This document shows positions 34,591 to 44,083 of a stretch of DNA of 64,000 nt, in pieces; positions within the stretch are counted from its first letter, which is position 1; each line of letters begins with the position of its first letter. This DNA is from Candidatus Bathyarchaeota archaeon (GTDB taxonomy: Archaea; Thermoproteota; Bathyarchaeia; Bathyarchaeales; Bathycorpusculaceae). The translations under genes were made by a program, and so were the position numbers. The notes beneath the pieces are model-generated. The model saw only the letters and a program-made list of their open reading frames with translations, was not told where the DNA came from and made no database searches. The stretch is taken from contig JADGNF010000014.1 in the NCBI GenBank assembly GCA_017883615.1, positions 1 to 64,000 on the forward strand. The letters are read 5' to 3'.

Positions 34591-34944
34591 ATGCAGAGAC
34601 GCATGAATCCCCGAGACGCCAAGCGCATGATGCAGCGTATGGGCATGAACATGGAAGGCGTAGAAGACGTCCAAGAAGTCATCATTCGCACCCCAAGCAA
34701 AGAAATCGTCATCGAAGCCCCCGAAGTTGCCATCGTGAACGTGCAGGGACAAAAAATCTTCCAAGTCGCAGGCGGCAAAGTCAGCGAACGTGCCCCCCAA
34801 CGCCAATCCGTAGCGCCCATAGTATCTGAAGAGGATGTTCAGCTTGTAGCGGGGCAAACAGGCAAGAGCCCTGAGAAAGCGAGAGAAGCGTTAGAGGAAT
34901 GCGGGGGCGACTTGGCAAAAGCAATCCTGCTCTTGCAGTCGTAG
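34591..34944 (+). CDS. nac: nascent polypeptide-associated complex protein
   Basis: 117 residues with the archaeal NAC layout: N-terminal NPRDAKRMMQRMG, a NAC beta-barrel (about 28-70, EVIIRTPSKEIVIEAPEV and GQKIFQVAGG) and a C-terminal UBA domain (SEEDVQLVAGQTG...LEECGGDLAKAI). It forms homodimers that meet nascent chains at the ribosomal tunnel exit. It is followed after 16 bp by a PfkB kinase. Confidence 0.93.
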   Translation: MQRRMNPRDAKRMMQRMGMNMEGVEDVQEVIIRTPSKEIVIEAPEVAIVNVQGQKIFQVAGGKVSERAPQRQSVAPIVSEEDVQLVAGQTGKSPEKAREALEECGGDLAKAILLLQS

Positions 34945-34960
34945 TGCGGTTTCTGAACCT

Positions 34961-35896
34961 ATGGCAACCAAGACCTATGATGTTGCTGTGGTCGGGCACT
35001 TCTCGCTCGATTCTCTCAAGTTGCCCAGCAGGGTCAAGCCAGTTCGGATTTTGGGTGGCGCAGTCGCATACGTCTCACTGATTACGCGAAAATTAGGTGG
35101 CTCGGCAGCTGTCATTTCTAAAGTTGGCGCCGATTTTCCCCCGAGCTACATGAAGAGGCTCAGCGACGAGGGCGTCGACGTTTCAGGTATAATCGCTCAA
35201 GGCGAGCAGACCACCAGTTTCGATCTCACCTACAACGGGAACTTGTCTTCCAGAGACCTCAAACTGCGGAAACAAGGTCCACCAATCACGCTGGCTGATT
35301 TGCCGGCTTCAGTTTCCGCGAAGGCAATTCACATCGCGCCTATCGCAGCCGAAATCCCCTTCGAAGTCATCGAACGGCTCCGGGAATTCACCGATTGCCT
35401 TTCTATTGATCCCCAGGGGATGACGCGGCGTTTCGACGCAAAAGGAAATGTGAGGTGTTGCGCCCAAATGGACCAGCGCGTTCTGCCGTTGGTTAATGTT
35501 TACAAGTCGTCGTTGGATGAAATCGAGGTTCTAACAGGGCAAACCGACATCCACAAAGCCCTAAAAGTCGTTCACGATTTTGGTCCCGAAATAGTCATCG
35601 CTACCATGGGCTCCCAGGGATCTGTGCTTTCGGTCGACGGCGAAGTCTGCTCAATTCCACCATGCAAACCCGCGCGAGTCGTGGACCCCACGGGCGCAGG
35701 CGACGTTTTCATCGGCGCCTTCCTCACCGAGTTCACCCGCAAAAAAGACTACCAATGGAGCTCCTGCGTCGGCTCCGCAGCGGCTTCTTTAATCGTTGAA
35801 GACGTTGGCACGCGGTTTTTCGGGGAAAAAGAGGAAATTTACCGCCGCGCCACCACCGTTTATGAAAAAGGAATAAAGCATGGAAGCATATTGTAG
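34961..35896 (+). CDS. PfkB family carbohydrate/nucleoside kinase
   Basis: 311 residues of ribokinase fold with the C-terminal anion-hole signature DPTGAGDVFIGAF containing the catalytic Asp, and an N-terminal GGAVAYVSLITRKLG. The substrate (sugar, nucleoside or cofactor precursor) cannot be told. Short gaps link it to nac upstream and a small zinc protein downstream, forming a plus-strand run that ends with thrS. Confidence 0.88.
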   Translation: MATKTYDVAVVGHFSLDSLKLPSRVKPVRILGGAVAYVSLITRKLGGSAAVISKVGADFPPSYMKRLSDEGVDVSGIIAQGEQTTSFDLTYNGNLSSRDLKLRKQGPPITLADLPASVSAKAIHIAPIAAEIPFEVIERLREFTDCLSIDPQGMTRRFDAKGNVRCCAQMDQRVLPLVNVYKSSLDEIEVLTGQTDIHKALKVVHDFGPEIVIATMGSQGSVLSVDGEVCSIPPCKPARVVDPTGAGDVFIGAFLTEFTRKKDYQWSSCVGSAAASLIVEDVGTRFFGEKEEIYRRATTVYEKGIKHGSIL

Positions 35897-35922
35897 TCAG
35901 TATCATTTGTGAGGCGCAAACG

Positions 35923-36126
35923 TTGGGTCGTATTGATAAAGGCGAAAAATGCAGCGTAGTTGGCTGCGGCAAAGATGCTGAACGTTCTATTCCGTTTGAC
36001 AAAGCTAAGTCTGCAGGCTTAAACGTGAGCGGTGACAAACGCGCTTACCTGTGTCATGAACATTACAAAGAGTTCAAGAAGAAATCTAAGAAGGATAAGA
36101 CTCTGGAAAAGTGGCGTTACGGCTAA
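35923..36126 (+). CDS. small zinc-binding protein
   Basis: 67 residues from a TTG with GAGGCG six bases upstream. Four likely metal ligands are CSVVGC and CHEHYKEF, followed by a very basic tail (KKKSKKDKTLEKWRYG). The charge suggests an RNA- or ribosome-associated protein. I know similar archaeal small proteins but not a function. It lies 14 bp before thrS, hinting at co-expression. Confidence 0.7.
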   Translation: MGRIDKGEKCSVVGCGKDAERSIPFDKAKSAGLNVSGDKRAYLCHEHYKEFKKKSKKDKTLEKWRYG

Positions 36127-36140
36127 GAGGCTGAATTTAC

Positions 36141-38042
36141 ATGCGAATCCTCCAGTTACATTCTAACTTTGTTGTCTATACTCCCGTTCAGAAAGAAATT
36201 CAGATAGCGGAAGAAGCGGAGAAGAAAGAGAACCGCGTCGAAGAAGTCGTGGTCCTGTTCACCGCGGTCGAAGAGGGCGACACTGTGGCGTTGGCCCAGA
36301 AAGCCGTCGACGATGTCCGCGCGTTTTTGGGCAGGCAAAAAACGAATCGCATTCTCATTTACCCGTTCGCGCATTTGAGCAGTAACCTGAGCAACCCAGG
36401 TGAAGCCCTCAAAATCATCCAAGCAATGGAAGTTTACGCGAAGGAGAAGGGCATCGAGACTTATCGTGCTCCGTTTGGCTGGAACAAGCAGTTTACAATT
36501 TCTATTAAGGGGCATCCGTTGGCTGAGCAAGCCCGCACCTACGCCCCCGTTGCAGCCGCAGTTGAGGCTAAAATTGAAGGCGGCGAGTGCAAGAAAGAAG
36601 AAGAACCCGTCTCCGCAGCACTGAAAGCCGAAGACAAGATGCAGTCCTTCTGGCACGTCCTCATGACCGACGGCTCACTCGTGCCAATAGAAGAATACAA
36701 ATTCAAAGGACACTCGAATCTGCAAAAGTTCTCACAATATGAAATCAAGAAGGCACGCGCAGTTACCCAGATGCCGCCCCACGTAACCCTGATGAAACGG
36801 CTAGAAATTGCAGATTACGAACCAGGCAGCGACCCCGGCAACATCCGCTGGTACCCCAAGGGACGCATGATAAAATCTTTACTTGAGCAATACGTCACAA
36901 CAAGAGTTGCAGCTTATGGCGGAATGGAAGTTGAGACTCCAATAATGTACGACTTCAACCACCCCAGCCTCAAAAGCTACATGAACCGCTTCCCCGCCCG
37001 CCAATACGTTCTCAAATCCGAAGACAAAGAACTCTTCCTTCGGTTTGCTGCGTGCTTTGGCCAGTTCTTGATGGCTCACGATGCCCAGTTCAGCTACAAA
37101 CAGCTCCCAATCAAACTCTATGAGTTGACCCGCTACAGTTTCCGCCGAGAAAAAAGCGGCGAAGTCGTTGGCTTAAAACGGCTCCGAGCATTCACTATGC
37201 CAGACTGCCACGCATTCTGCACCGACTTAGAGCAGGCCAAACAAGAATTCAAAATCCGCTTCGACCTATGCATCGACGTCCTCGATAACATCGGCTTAGT
37301 GAAAGACGACTTTGAAATTGCTATGCGCTTCACCAAGGCGTTCTACGAGGAAAACAAAGCTTTCATCGCTGAAATCGCTGCCAAATATGGCAAACCCATG
37401 CTCGCCGAAGTTTGGAACGAGCGGTTCTTCTATTTCAGCCTCAAATGGGACCTCAACTTCGTCGATAACCAGGACAAAGCTGCCGCGTTGGCAACGGACC
37501 AAATCGATGTTGAAAACGCCAAACGCTACGACATAACCTTCGTCGACGAGAAGGGCGAGAAACAGTACCCGCTGATTTTGCACTGCAGCCCAAGCGGCGC
37601 CATCGAACGCGACATCTACGCGCTCCTCGAAAAAGCTTACCGCGAACAAATGGCGGGAAAAGCGCCCATGCTGCCTCTATGGCTGTCACCCACCCAAGTC
37701 CGCCTAATCCCCATATCCGACAAATACATGGACAAAGTCGAGGAAATCGCCAAGAAAATCGAAGCCTACTGCATCCGCGTAGACATCGACGACTCCGCCT
37801 CCACCCTGCAAAAGAAAATCCGCGAAGCCGAACAAGAATGGATCCCCTACATCGCCGTAGTCGGCGAGAAAGAAGTCGAATCGGGGAACCTGTCGGTGCG
37901 GGACCGCGAAGTCAAAGGCGCCCAACAGAACTTGACCGCCGAGATGCTGGTGGCTAAAATCGCCGAGAAAACCGCGGGCAAACCCTTCAAGCCGCTACCC
38001 TTGCCACGCCTCATAAGCAAACGCCCACAGTTCCATGGATAG
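36141..38042 (+). CDS. thrS: threonyl-tRNA synthetase, archaeal type
   Basis: 633 residues. The N-terminal about 145 residues (MRILQLHSNFVVYTP, HPLAEQARTY) are the archaeal D-aminoacyl-tRNA-deacylase-like editing domain that removes serine from tRNA-Thr. The catalytic class II core follows, with ELTRYSFRREKSGEVVGLKRLR and the motif 3 region ILHCSPSGAIERDIYALLE, then the anticodon-binding domain (PLWLSPTQVRLIPIS). Full length, no split into separate editing and catalytic proteins as in some crenarchaea. Confidence 0.95.
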   Translation: MRILQLHSNFVVYTPVQKEIQIAEEAEKKENRVEEVVVLFTAVEEGDTVALAQKAVDDVRAFLGRQKTNRILIYPFAHLSSNLSNPGEALKIIQAMEVYAKEKGIETYRAPFGWNKQFTISIKGHPLAEQARTYAPVAAAVEAKIEGGECKKEEEPVSAALKAEDKMQSFWHVLMTDGSLVPIEEYKFKGHSNLQKFSQYEIKKARAVTQMPPHVTLMKRLEIADYEPGSDPGNIRWYPKGRMIKSLLEQYVTTRVAAYGGMEVETPIMYDFNHPSLKSYMNRFPARQYVLKSEDKELFLRFAACFGQFLMAHDAQFSYKQLPIKLYELTRYSFRREKSGEVVGLKRLRAFTMPDCHAFCTDLEQAKQEFKIRFDLCIDVLDNIGLVKDDFEIAMRFTKAFYEENKAFIAEIAAKYGKPMLAEVWNERFFYFSLKWDLNFVDNQDKAAALATDQIDVENAKRYDITFVDEKGEKQYPLILHCSPSGAIERDIYALLEKAYREQMAGKAPMLPLWLSPTQVRLIPISDKYMDKVEEIAKKIEAYCIRVDIDDSASTLQKKIREAEQEWIPYIAVVGEKEVESGNLSVRDREVKGAQQNLTAEMLVAKIAEKTAGKPFKPLPLPRLISKRPQFHG

Positions 38043-38168
38043 CCATCTATAAAATCGGGAGAATTTTTCTCCCACTTTTTCTAACTCTTAACAAATTTAA
38101 ACTTAATAAGAGAACTTCGCGAAAAGATATTTGGTCATCAAGAATTGAGCTTTGTCCGAGGAGTTTAA

Positions 38169-39169
38169 ATGATTAATTCTGAAAACTTTACCAAACGGGT
38201 GAGCGAGCCGAATGGAACTAATGAGGTGACGGCTCGGAAACGGGTTGTTACTGTAGACCATCTGCAAAAGGTGTACGGCACAACAACAGCCGTTGAAGAT
38301 GTCTCGTTCTCTATAGCTGAAGGCGAGATTTTCGGCATCATAGGACCCAACGGGGCTGGCAAAACCACGACGGTTGAATGCATTTCAGGTCTTCGTGTTC
38401 CAGACTCGGGTTTTGTCTCTGTTTATGGTCTCAATCCGAAGAATGATCGAGAAGAATTACGTAAGTGCGTTGGAGTCCAACTTCAGGAAAGCGCACTTCC
38501 TCCACGCATTAAGGTTAAGGAAGCTCTTGACCTGTTTGCATCTTTCTACCCAAACTCACTTGATTCACGTGAGTTGTTGGAGTCTCTTGGAATCAGGGAA
38601 AAACGCAACGCCCAATTCAAGAAACTGTCCGGAGGTCAAAAACAGAGGCTTTCAATTGCGCTGGCGCTTATTGGGAATCCGAAGGTCGCCATTTTAGACG
38701 AATTAACCACGGGACTTGACCCTGAGGCGAGACGTGAAACTTGGGATCTTATCGAGCGCGTTAGGGATCGTGGCGTGACAGTGATTCTTGTAACGCACTA
38801 CATGGATGAGGCTGAAGGCTTTGCGACCGAGTAGCCTTGATCAATCATGGAAAGCTAATCGCGCTCGATACCCCTGCCGCCCTTGCTGCCAATGAGGGCG
38901 GCGGTGTTCGCATGCAGTTTGTGCCTTCAGGACCCGTGGATGAGAAGGTTCTAACTGCTTTGCCTGGGGTGACTTCGGTTGAGCACAGTGGAAGCCGGGT
39001 CATTGTTGCTGGCTCCGGCGACTTGACTACCCGAGTGCTTTATGCGTTACTGAAAATGGACGTGAATGCGTCAGATGTCCAGATGAAAAGCGGTTACCTG
39101 GAGGATGCGTTTGTCAAACTCACTCAAACTGACGATAAAACCGTAAAAGTCGAGGTGAGGAAGCAATGA
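38169..39169 (+). pseudogene. ABC-2 exporter ATPase with a -1 frameshift
   Basis: The reading frame from 38169 carries Walker A GPNGAGKTT, the signature LSGGQKQRLS, Walker B VAILDELTTGLDP and the switch His in VTHYMDEAE, then hits TAG at 38832. In the -1 frame the sequence goes on as RLCDRVALINHGKLIALDTP, the normal continuation of this family, to 39169. One base is missing near 38814-38818 (GAAGG where GAAAGG is expected). Either a sequencing/assembly slip or a real mutation. Downstream permease is intact and overlaps by ATGA, so the transporter may still work if the ATPase is really whole. Confidence 0.9.
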
Positions 39170-39942
39170 GCACTCAAGGTTCCGAAGTCAAAGTTCAAAG
39201 AGCCCATAAGGCTTTCTGGGAACTTGTCAAGGTTGAGGGGATGCTCGCTTTGAGAGAACCAGTCGGCGTTATATTCGGCATTGGGCTTCCTGTGTTCTTG
39301 CTAATTATATTTGGTAGCATTCCTGCATTCAGAAATATTGTTCCGGGCACAACGTTATCTGCTTTCGAAGTTTACATCCCGATTCTTATGGTAACCATGC
39401 TGATATTTATCGGACTATTTGGCTTACCCATTCCAATCGTTCGTGACCGTGAGATTGGTTGGCTAAGGCGAATCTCCACCACACCCGTGTCACCGACCAA
39501 GTTATTGGCTGCGCAAGTGACAATTAATCTTATCCTTGCGGGGATAGCATTCACAATACTTACAGTTGGAAGTGTCTTTTTCTTTGGAGTAAATGTGCCG
39601 TTCGAGATTCCTGGATTCATTCTTTCGATTGTGCTGGCAACGATTGCTTTGTTTTCTTTGGGCGTACTTATTGCTGCTGTCGCGCCATCCCAGGGGGTTG
39701 GTACAGGTATGGCGCAGGGGCTTCTATATCCGCTATTATTCTTCGCGGGAATTTACATTCCCATGCAGTTCCTTCCAGGCTATCTGCAAACAATAAGCAA
39801 TTTCACTCCAGTCGGAGCTGCAGTTCAGGCTCTTGATAGTTCTATGCAGGGAACATTTCCTTCGTTCATACCTTTGCTTGTAATGGCAGCTTACGCGATT
39901 GTCTTTGGCTTTATAGCCATTCGTTACTTTAGGTGGGAATGA
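39166..39942 (+). CDS. ABC-2 type transporter permease
   Basis: 258 residues with about six membrane helices and the ABC2 signature region RDREIGWLRRISTTPVSPTKLL between helices two and three, typical of drug or lipid exporters. The first 25 residues are cytoplasmic. Start ATG overlaps the ATPase stop. With the frameshifted ATPase upstream it forms a two-gene exporter. Substrate unknown. Confidence 0.9.
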   Translation: MSTQGSEVKVQRAHKAFWELVKVEGMLALREPVGVIFGIGLPVFLLIIFGSIPAFRNIVPGTTLSAFEVYIPILMVTMLIFIGLFGLPIPIVRDREIGWLRRISTTPVSPTKLLAAQVTINLILAGIAFTILTVGSVFFFGVNVPFEIPGFILSIVLATIALFSLGVLIAAVAPSQGVGTGMAQGLLYPLLFFAGIYIPMQFLPGYLQTISNFTPVGAAVQALDSSMQGTFPSFIPLLVMAAYAIVFGFIAIRYFRWE

Positions 39943-40289
39943 TTTTGCCTCTTGCAATTCCAGTGTCGAAGGCTGATAATCCATGGCCCTCTGCCCATCG
40001 GGACAAAACTAAGTCTGAAGGGCAATCGCTTTCAAGGAGAGTCTGTTTATCGCTTTCTGGTTGCGGAAAACGGCACACCCAAAACGGGAGCACCGCAGCA
40101 ATTAACAAGCCATCAGCCCAAAAAGCAAACCTAAAGTTGTCGTTGTGGCATGTGAAACCGCGGCACTACAACAAAGAGCGACAAAAAGAAACTGCACCCT
40201 TTTCCGCACAATGAATCATATAGTTCATTGACGCAAAATATAAGAAATTTGCAGCCTATAGACAAACGTTCAATTTAGAAGGAATAACA
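39943..40289. other. intergenic stretch without a recognised gene
   Basis: About 347 bp between the ABC permease and ilvE. The two ORFs listed here (39933 and 39952) lack conserved-looking composition and Shine-Dalgarno support, and I treat them as chance. A short inverted repeat ATGAA/TTCAT lies near 40211-40228, and the 3' part holds the ilvE promoter. Confidence 0.55.
40235..40244 (+). promoter_or_regulatory. TATA box of ilvE
   Basis: AAAATATAAG lies about 50 bases before the ATG at 40290. A transcript from near 40267 would have a leader of about 23 bases including AGAAGGA, a good Shine-Dalgarno sequence. Confidence 0.5.
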
Positions 40290-41180
40290 ATGGAGCAAGA
40301 ACTTCAAATCTACATAGACGGAAAATACTATCCGAAATCACAGGCAAAAATCAGCGTTTACGACCACGGCTTCCTCTACGGAGACGGCGTCTTCGAAGGA
40401 ATCCGCGTATACAACGGCGTAGTTTTCAAGCTTAAAGAACACATTGACCGCCTGTACTGTTCAGCCCACGCTATAACTCTAAACATACCCTTAACAAAAG
40501 AAGAAATGATGGCCGCTGTCGTCGAAACATTGCGGAAAAACAAGATGAAAGAGTCCTACATTCGCCTCGTTGTAAGCAGGGGCGTTGGCGACTTAGGGTT
40601 AGACCCGCGTAAATGTCCTAAACCCACAGTCATCATCATAACCGATATTATCAACATTCGCTCAGGCAACGCTAAAGAAACAGGCATCACAGCCATGTTC
40701 AGCTGGGTCAGACGAAACCCTGTTGACGCAACAACACACGAGATAAAATCGCTCAACTACCTCAACAGTGTCATGGCAAAAATCGAAGCTAACGCATGTG
40801 GCGTCGACGAAGCCATCTGCCTTGAATCCAGCGGTTGCATTGCTGAAGGTGTGGGCGAAAATGTGTTTATCGTTAAAGACGGCGAAATCTTGACTCCACC
40901 AACCTCAACTGGCGCACTTGCAGGCATAACCGCGGACGTCGTAACCCAACTCTGCGAAAAATTAGGAATCAAAATAACCACTGCCAACTTGACGCCGTTC
41001 ATGATGTTCACCGCCGACGAAGCCTTCTTCACAGGTACAGCCATGGAAATGGTTCCCATACGCGAAGTCAACAAACGCCAAATCGGCAACGCCAAACCCG
41101 GACCTGTTACAAAGCGGTTGATGGCCGAATTCCATAAAGTTATCCAAGATCCTAAGCAGGGCATCGCCGTAAAATACTAA
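40290..41180 (+). CDS. ilvE: branched-chain amino acid aminotransferase
   Basis: 296 residues, fold type IV PLP enzyme. Landmarks: YDHGFLYGDGVFEGIRVYNG at the N-terminus, PLP lysine in HEIKSLNYL, ESSGCIAEGVGENVF and GITADVV. It performs the last step of leucine, isoleucine and valine synthesis. ATG with AGAAGGA upstream. It is convergent with an alanine-type aminotransferase (31 bp between stops). Confidence 0.94.
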   Translation: MEQELQIYIDGKYYPKSQAKISVYDHGFLYGDGVFEGIRVYNGVVFKLKEHIDRLYCSAHAITLNIPLTKEEMMAAVVETLRKNKMKESYIRLVVSRGVGDLGLDPRKCPKPTVIIITDIINIRSGNAKETGITAMFSWVRRNPVDATTHEIKSLNYLNSVMAKIEANACGVDEAICLESSGCIAEGVGENVFIVKDGEILTPPTSTGALAGITADVVTQLCEKLGIKITTANLTPFMMFTADEAFFTGTAMEMVPIREVNKRQIGNAKPGPVTKRLMAEFHKVIQDPKQGIAVKY

Positions 41181-41211
41181 ACAAAAAGGAAGGCAGAAGA
41201 AACTGCCGCAT

Positions 41212-42417
41212 TTATTTCTTCTTTTTCATGAACTGCTCAAGCCCGCTTAACGCTTCTTCCAGCATTGGGACTGGCGGAAGGAAAACTGCCCTAACGTGTC
41301 CAGCGCCGTAGATGGGGTCGAAACCTGAACCGTTCACGACTAGCACGCCGGTTTCCCGGAGGAGTTCGATTACGAATTGCATGTCGGTTTTCCATCTTTT
41401 GCCGACCTCGTGGATTTTGGGGAAAATGTAGAAAGCGCCTTCCGGTTTGGTGCAGCTTATGCCTTCGATTTCGTTGAGGCGTTTCCATGCATAGTCCCGA
41501 CGTTGACGGAGTTTTTCCACGACGTCTTTGATATGATCTTGGGGTCCATTCAGCGCTGCGGCTCCGGCTTTCTGTACGGGGGTGTTAGCGCAGAGGCGTA
41601 TACGACATTCCTTCTCGATTCCTAGCCGGAGATTTTCGAGTTCTGTGCCTTTGCCTTTGAAGTACATGTAGCCCAATCGAAGCCCAGTCATTTGGTAGGC
41701 TTTGGAGAAGCCGTTGAACCCGACGACTGGGACGTCTTTGGCAAGGCTGGCGGTGCTGCAGAATTCTTCTCCGTAGGTTATTTGGTCATAAATCTCGTCG
41801 GAGAGCACTAACAGTTTGTGTTCGGCAGCTACGTCGAGCATTTCTTTAACCATTTTCCTGCCGTAAACCGCTCCGGTGGGGTTGTTGGGGTTAATAATTA
41901 CTAACGCTCGGGTTTTTTTGGTGATTTTTTTGCGGAGGTCGTCGACGTTTGGCTGCCACCCTTCCTTCTCGACGGTTTCGTATGAGACGGGTGTGCCGTC
42001 AAAAAATTTGGTGTAGGAGATGTAAGGTGGGTAAGTGGGTCCAGGGAATAGGATTTCGTCGCCCCTCTCCACTACAGCTGCCAGCGCCATTTGTATGCCC
42101 TCCGAGATGCCCTCGGTAATCAGCACGTCCTGGGGAGAAATGTCGACGTTGTTGACGCGTTTCTCTTTGGAGGACACTGCTTGTCGCAGTTCGAGTAGCC
42201 CCTCCGAGGGAGAATAGTAGTTGCTGTTTTCTTGAACCGCTTTGCAAAGGGCATCCTTGACATGCTGGGGTACAGTGAAGTCAAACGCCGGCGGGTCACC
42301 GATGTTTAGGTAATAGATTTTTCTGCCTTCCTTGAGAACCTGCTCAGCATACGGGATGACGTCTCGTATGGCGTATTCAATGTTAGATGCTCGACTAGTA
42401 ACTTTGATGTTTGCCAC
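41212..42417 (-). CDS. class I aminotransferase, AlaT-like
   Basis: 401 residues, fold type I. Motifs: YYLNIGDPPAFDF, NNPTGAVYG, the PLP lysine in GFSKAYQMTGLRLGY and the carboxylate Arg in GHVRAVFLPP. Sequence pattern resembles archaeal alanine/aspartate aminotransferases (AlaT/AspC-like). GTG start with GAAGGG upstream. Its placement beside ilvE suggests pyruvate-alanine or valine-linked transamination, but the amino acid is not certain. Confidence 0.9.
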   Translation of the reverse strand: MANIKVTSRASNIEYAIRDVIPYAEQVLKEGRKIYYLNIGDPPAFDFTVPQHVKDALCKAVQENSNYYSPSEGLLELRQAVSSKEKRVNNVDISPQDVLITEGISEGIQMALAAVVERGDEILFPGPTYPPYISYTKFFDGTPVSYETVEKEGWQPNVDDLRKKITKKTRALVIINPNNPTGAVYGRKMVKEMLDVAAEHKLLVLSDEIYDQITYGEEFCSTASLAKDVPVVGFNGFSKAYQMTGLRLGYMYFKGKGTELENLRLGIEKECRIRLCANTPVQKAGAAALNGPQDHIKDVVEKLRQRRDYAWKRLNEIEGISCTKPEGAFYIFPKIHEVGKRWKTDMQFVIELLRETGVLVVNGSGFDPIYGAGHVRAVFLPPVPMLEEALSGLEQFMKKKK

Positions 42418-42569
42418 AGTTTGGCCCTTCAGAAGGCAAACATAACGAGTCTTGGAAAATAAAGTTTACGAGAAAAACCTCATTTTCCAGTTACCTCGAG
42501 AACTACAATTTCTGTGCATGTTTGCCCAGAGCTGAGTTTCGCTGCGATTTTTTGGCGGTTTGGAAGTAG

Positions 42570-42579
42570 GTTTAAATCC
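42570..42579 (+). promoter_or_regulatory. TATA box of FAD oxidoreductase gene
   Basis: GTTTAAATCC lies about 50 bases before ATG 42625; a transcript from near 42601 would keep TAGGAG as ribosome binding site. Confidence 0.45.
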
Positions 42580-42624
42580 ATTTTTCGTCACAGTCTTGGT
42601 GAAGGGTTCTTTTAGGAGTTTGCG

Positions 42625-43914
42625 ATGGCAGATTATGATGTTCTCGTAGTCGGTGCAGGTATCCTTGGCTTATCTACAGCTTACCACATCAAACTCGCAG
42701 ATCCAACGCTGAAGGTCTTAGTCGTGGATAAGAATGTGGCTGCGGGTTTAGGCAGCACAGTTAACAGTGCTGCGGCTTTTCGATGTTTCTTCACTTCCAT
42801 CTCCAACTTTGATTTGGCGGATTCATCGGTTGAATTTTATAAGCATCTGCAGGAAGCGCAAGGCGTAGATCTGAAGCTCCGTTTTTGTGGCTACCTCTGG
42901 TGCTTCACCGAAGAGTCCTACAAGCAAGTGTTTTCCGTTTTAGAAGAGTTGAAAGCGAAAGGGTTTGTTTACAAAGAATACTTGCCGGAAGATTTGTCTC
43001 GACTATTAGGTCTACGCGCGAGTTTTGGTGGGGATCAGGAAGCCCAGCGGCTGGGATTGGGTGATGTTTATCGGGCTGTTTTTGTGCCCAAAGCAGGGGT
43101 AATCGGTGTCATGTCACTTGTACGGTTCTATGAGTCCGAATTTTTGAAGTTAGGCGGCGAAATCCAATTCCGCACCCAAGTGACAAAACTGATTGTCGAG
43201 CCGCGTTTGCCAATAGGATTATCAGGTGAACCGTACTTTTGGCAAGACTCCTATGTTGTAGCCGCCGAAACAACTCGCGGAACAATAAAATCTGGAAAGA
43301 CGGTGGTAGCTACGGGCGCTTGGCTTCCCCAACTCCTCGACCCAGTCGGGATTGAGTGCTTTGTGAAGCCGAGGAAACGCCAGGTTTTCAACGTTAAAGC
43401 AGAAACCGAAGCACTAAAGACTTTGCTTCATATCAAAGACTTCTCTGAGGTAAGCTCCCTACCATTCATCATTTTGCCTAAACCATCGGTTTACTTGCGC
43501 CCTAACCTTGAAAGTGAAAGCTTCAGCGTGGGTTTCGCTGATGAGTTCCCGCGTGCTTACTTGCTGGAGGAACATCCAAAACCTGAAACCGACTTCTACA
43601 AGCACGGGTTATACCCTATCTTCGCAAAGTATCTCCCTCAGTTTGAAGGTGCTGAGTCATCCGGCGGATTCGCAGGCTTGTATGAGATTAACACGTTGGA
43701 TGAGCAGCCGGTCATTTTTGAGGATGATCACGGCATAGTGGTTGTTGGCGGTGGCAGCGGAAGTGGGATTATGAAGGCCGACGCGATAGGGCGCATAGCG
43801 GCGGCGGTTTATGCTGGACATGAGCACGCCATTCTTTTTGGTAATAGACAGTTTCGTGTTAGCGACTTGGGGCTCAGGCATCGGAGGGTGGAACAGGAGA
43901 AACTTGTGATTTAA
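42625..43914 (+). CDS. FAD-dependent oxidoreductase (DAO family)
   Basis: 429 residues. N-terminal FAD-binding GAGILGLSTAYHIK (GxGxxG), a second dinucleotide segment GKTVVATGAWLPQLL, and a C-terminal VVVGGGSGSGIMKADAIGR. This is the DAO fold of sarcosine, proline, glycine or glycerol-3-phosphate oxidising enzymes. The GSTVNSAAAFRCFF stretch lacks the His that binds FAD covalently in sarcosine oxidases, so FAD is likely non-covalent. Substrate unknown. It stands alone. Confidence 0.88.
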   Translation: MADYDVLVVGAGILGLSTAYHIKLADPTLKVLVVDKNVAAGLGSTVNSAAAFRCFFTSISNFDLADSSVEFYKHLQEAQGVDLKLRFCGYLWCFTEESYKQVFSVLEELKAKGFVYKEYLPEDLSRLLGLRASFGGDQEAQRLGLGDVYRAVFVPKAGVIGVMSLVRFYESEFLKLGGEIQFRTQVTKLIVEPRLPIGLSGEPYFWQDSYVVAAETTRGTIKSGKTVVATGAWLPQLLDPVGIECFVKPRKRQVFNVKAETEALKTLLHIKDFSEVSSLPFIILPKPSVYLRPNLESESFSVGFADEFPRAYLLEEHPKPETDFYKHGLYPIFAKYLPQFEGAESSGGFAGLYEINTLDEQPVIFEDDHGIVVVGGGSGSGIMKADAIGRIAAAVYAGHEHAILFGNRQFRVSDLGLRHRRVEQEKLVI

Positions 43915-44083
43915 TTGTTCGGCAACTTTTTTTCCGTTCGTAGCTAACTAGAACATAATATTTTGCTAAGTGAATATTGATGTTTGGCTGAAGGAGTGCC
44001 TCTTAAACGTCAGCTTAACGAGTCGCAGATTCTCTGTAACCCTTACGGCACCAGTCGATTGTGACAAGCAGAATTCCAGTTGA

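Noticed and set aside
39933-40214. ORFs of 60-93 codons after the ABC permease
   Set aside because: Composition unlike neighbouring proteins, no ribosome binding site, no recognisable motif.
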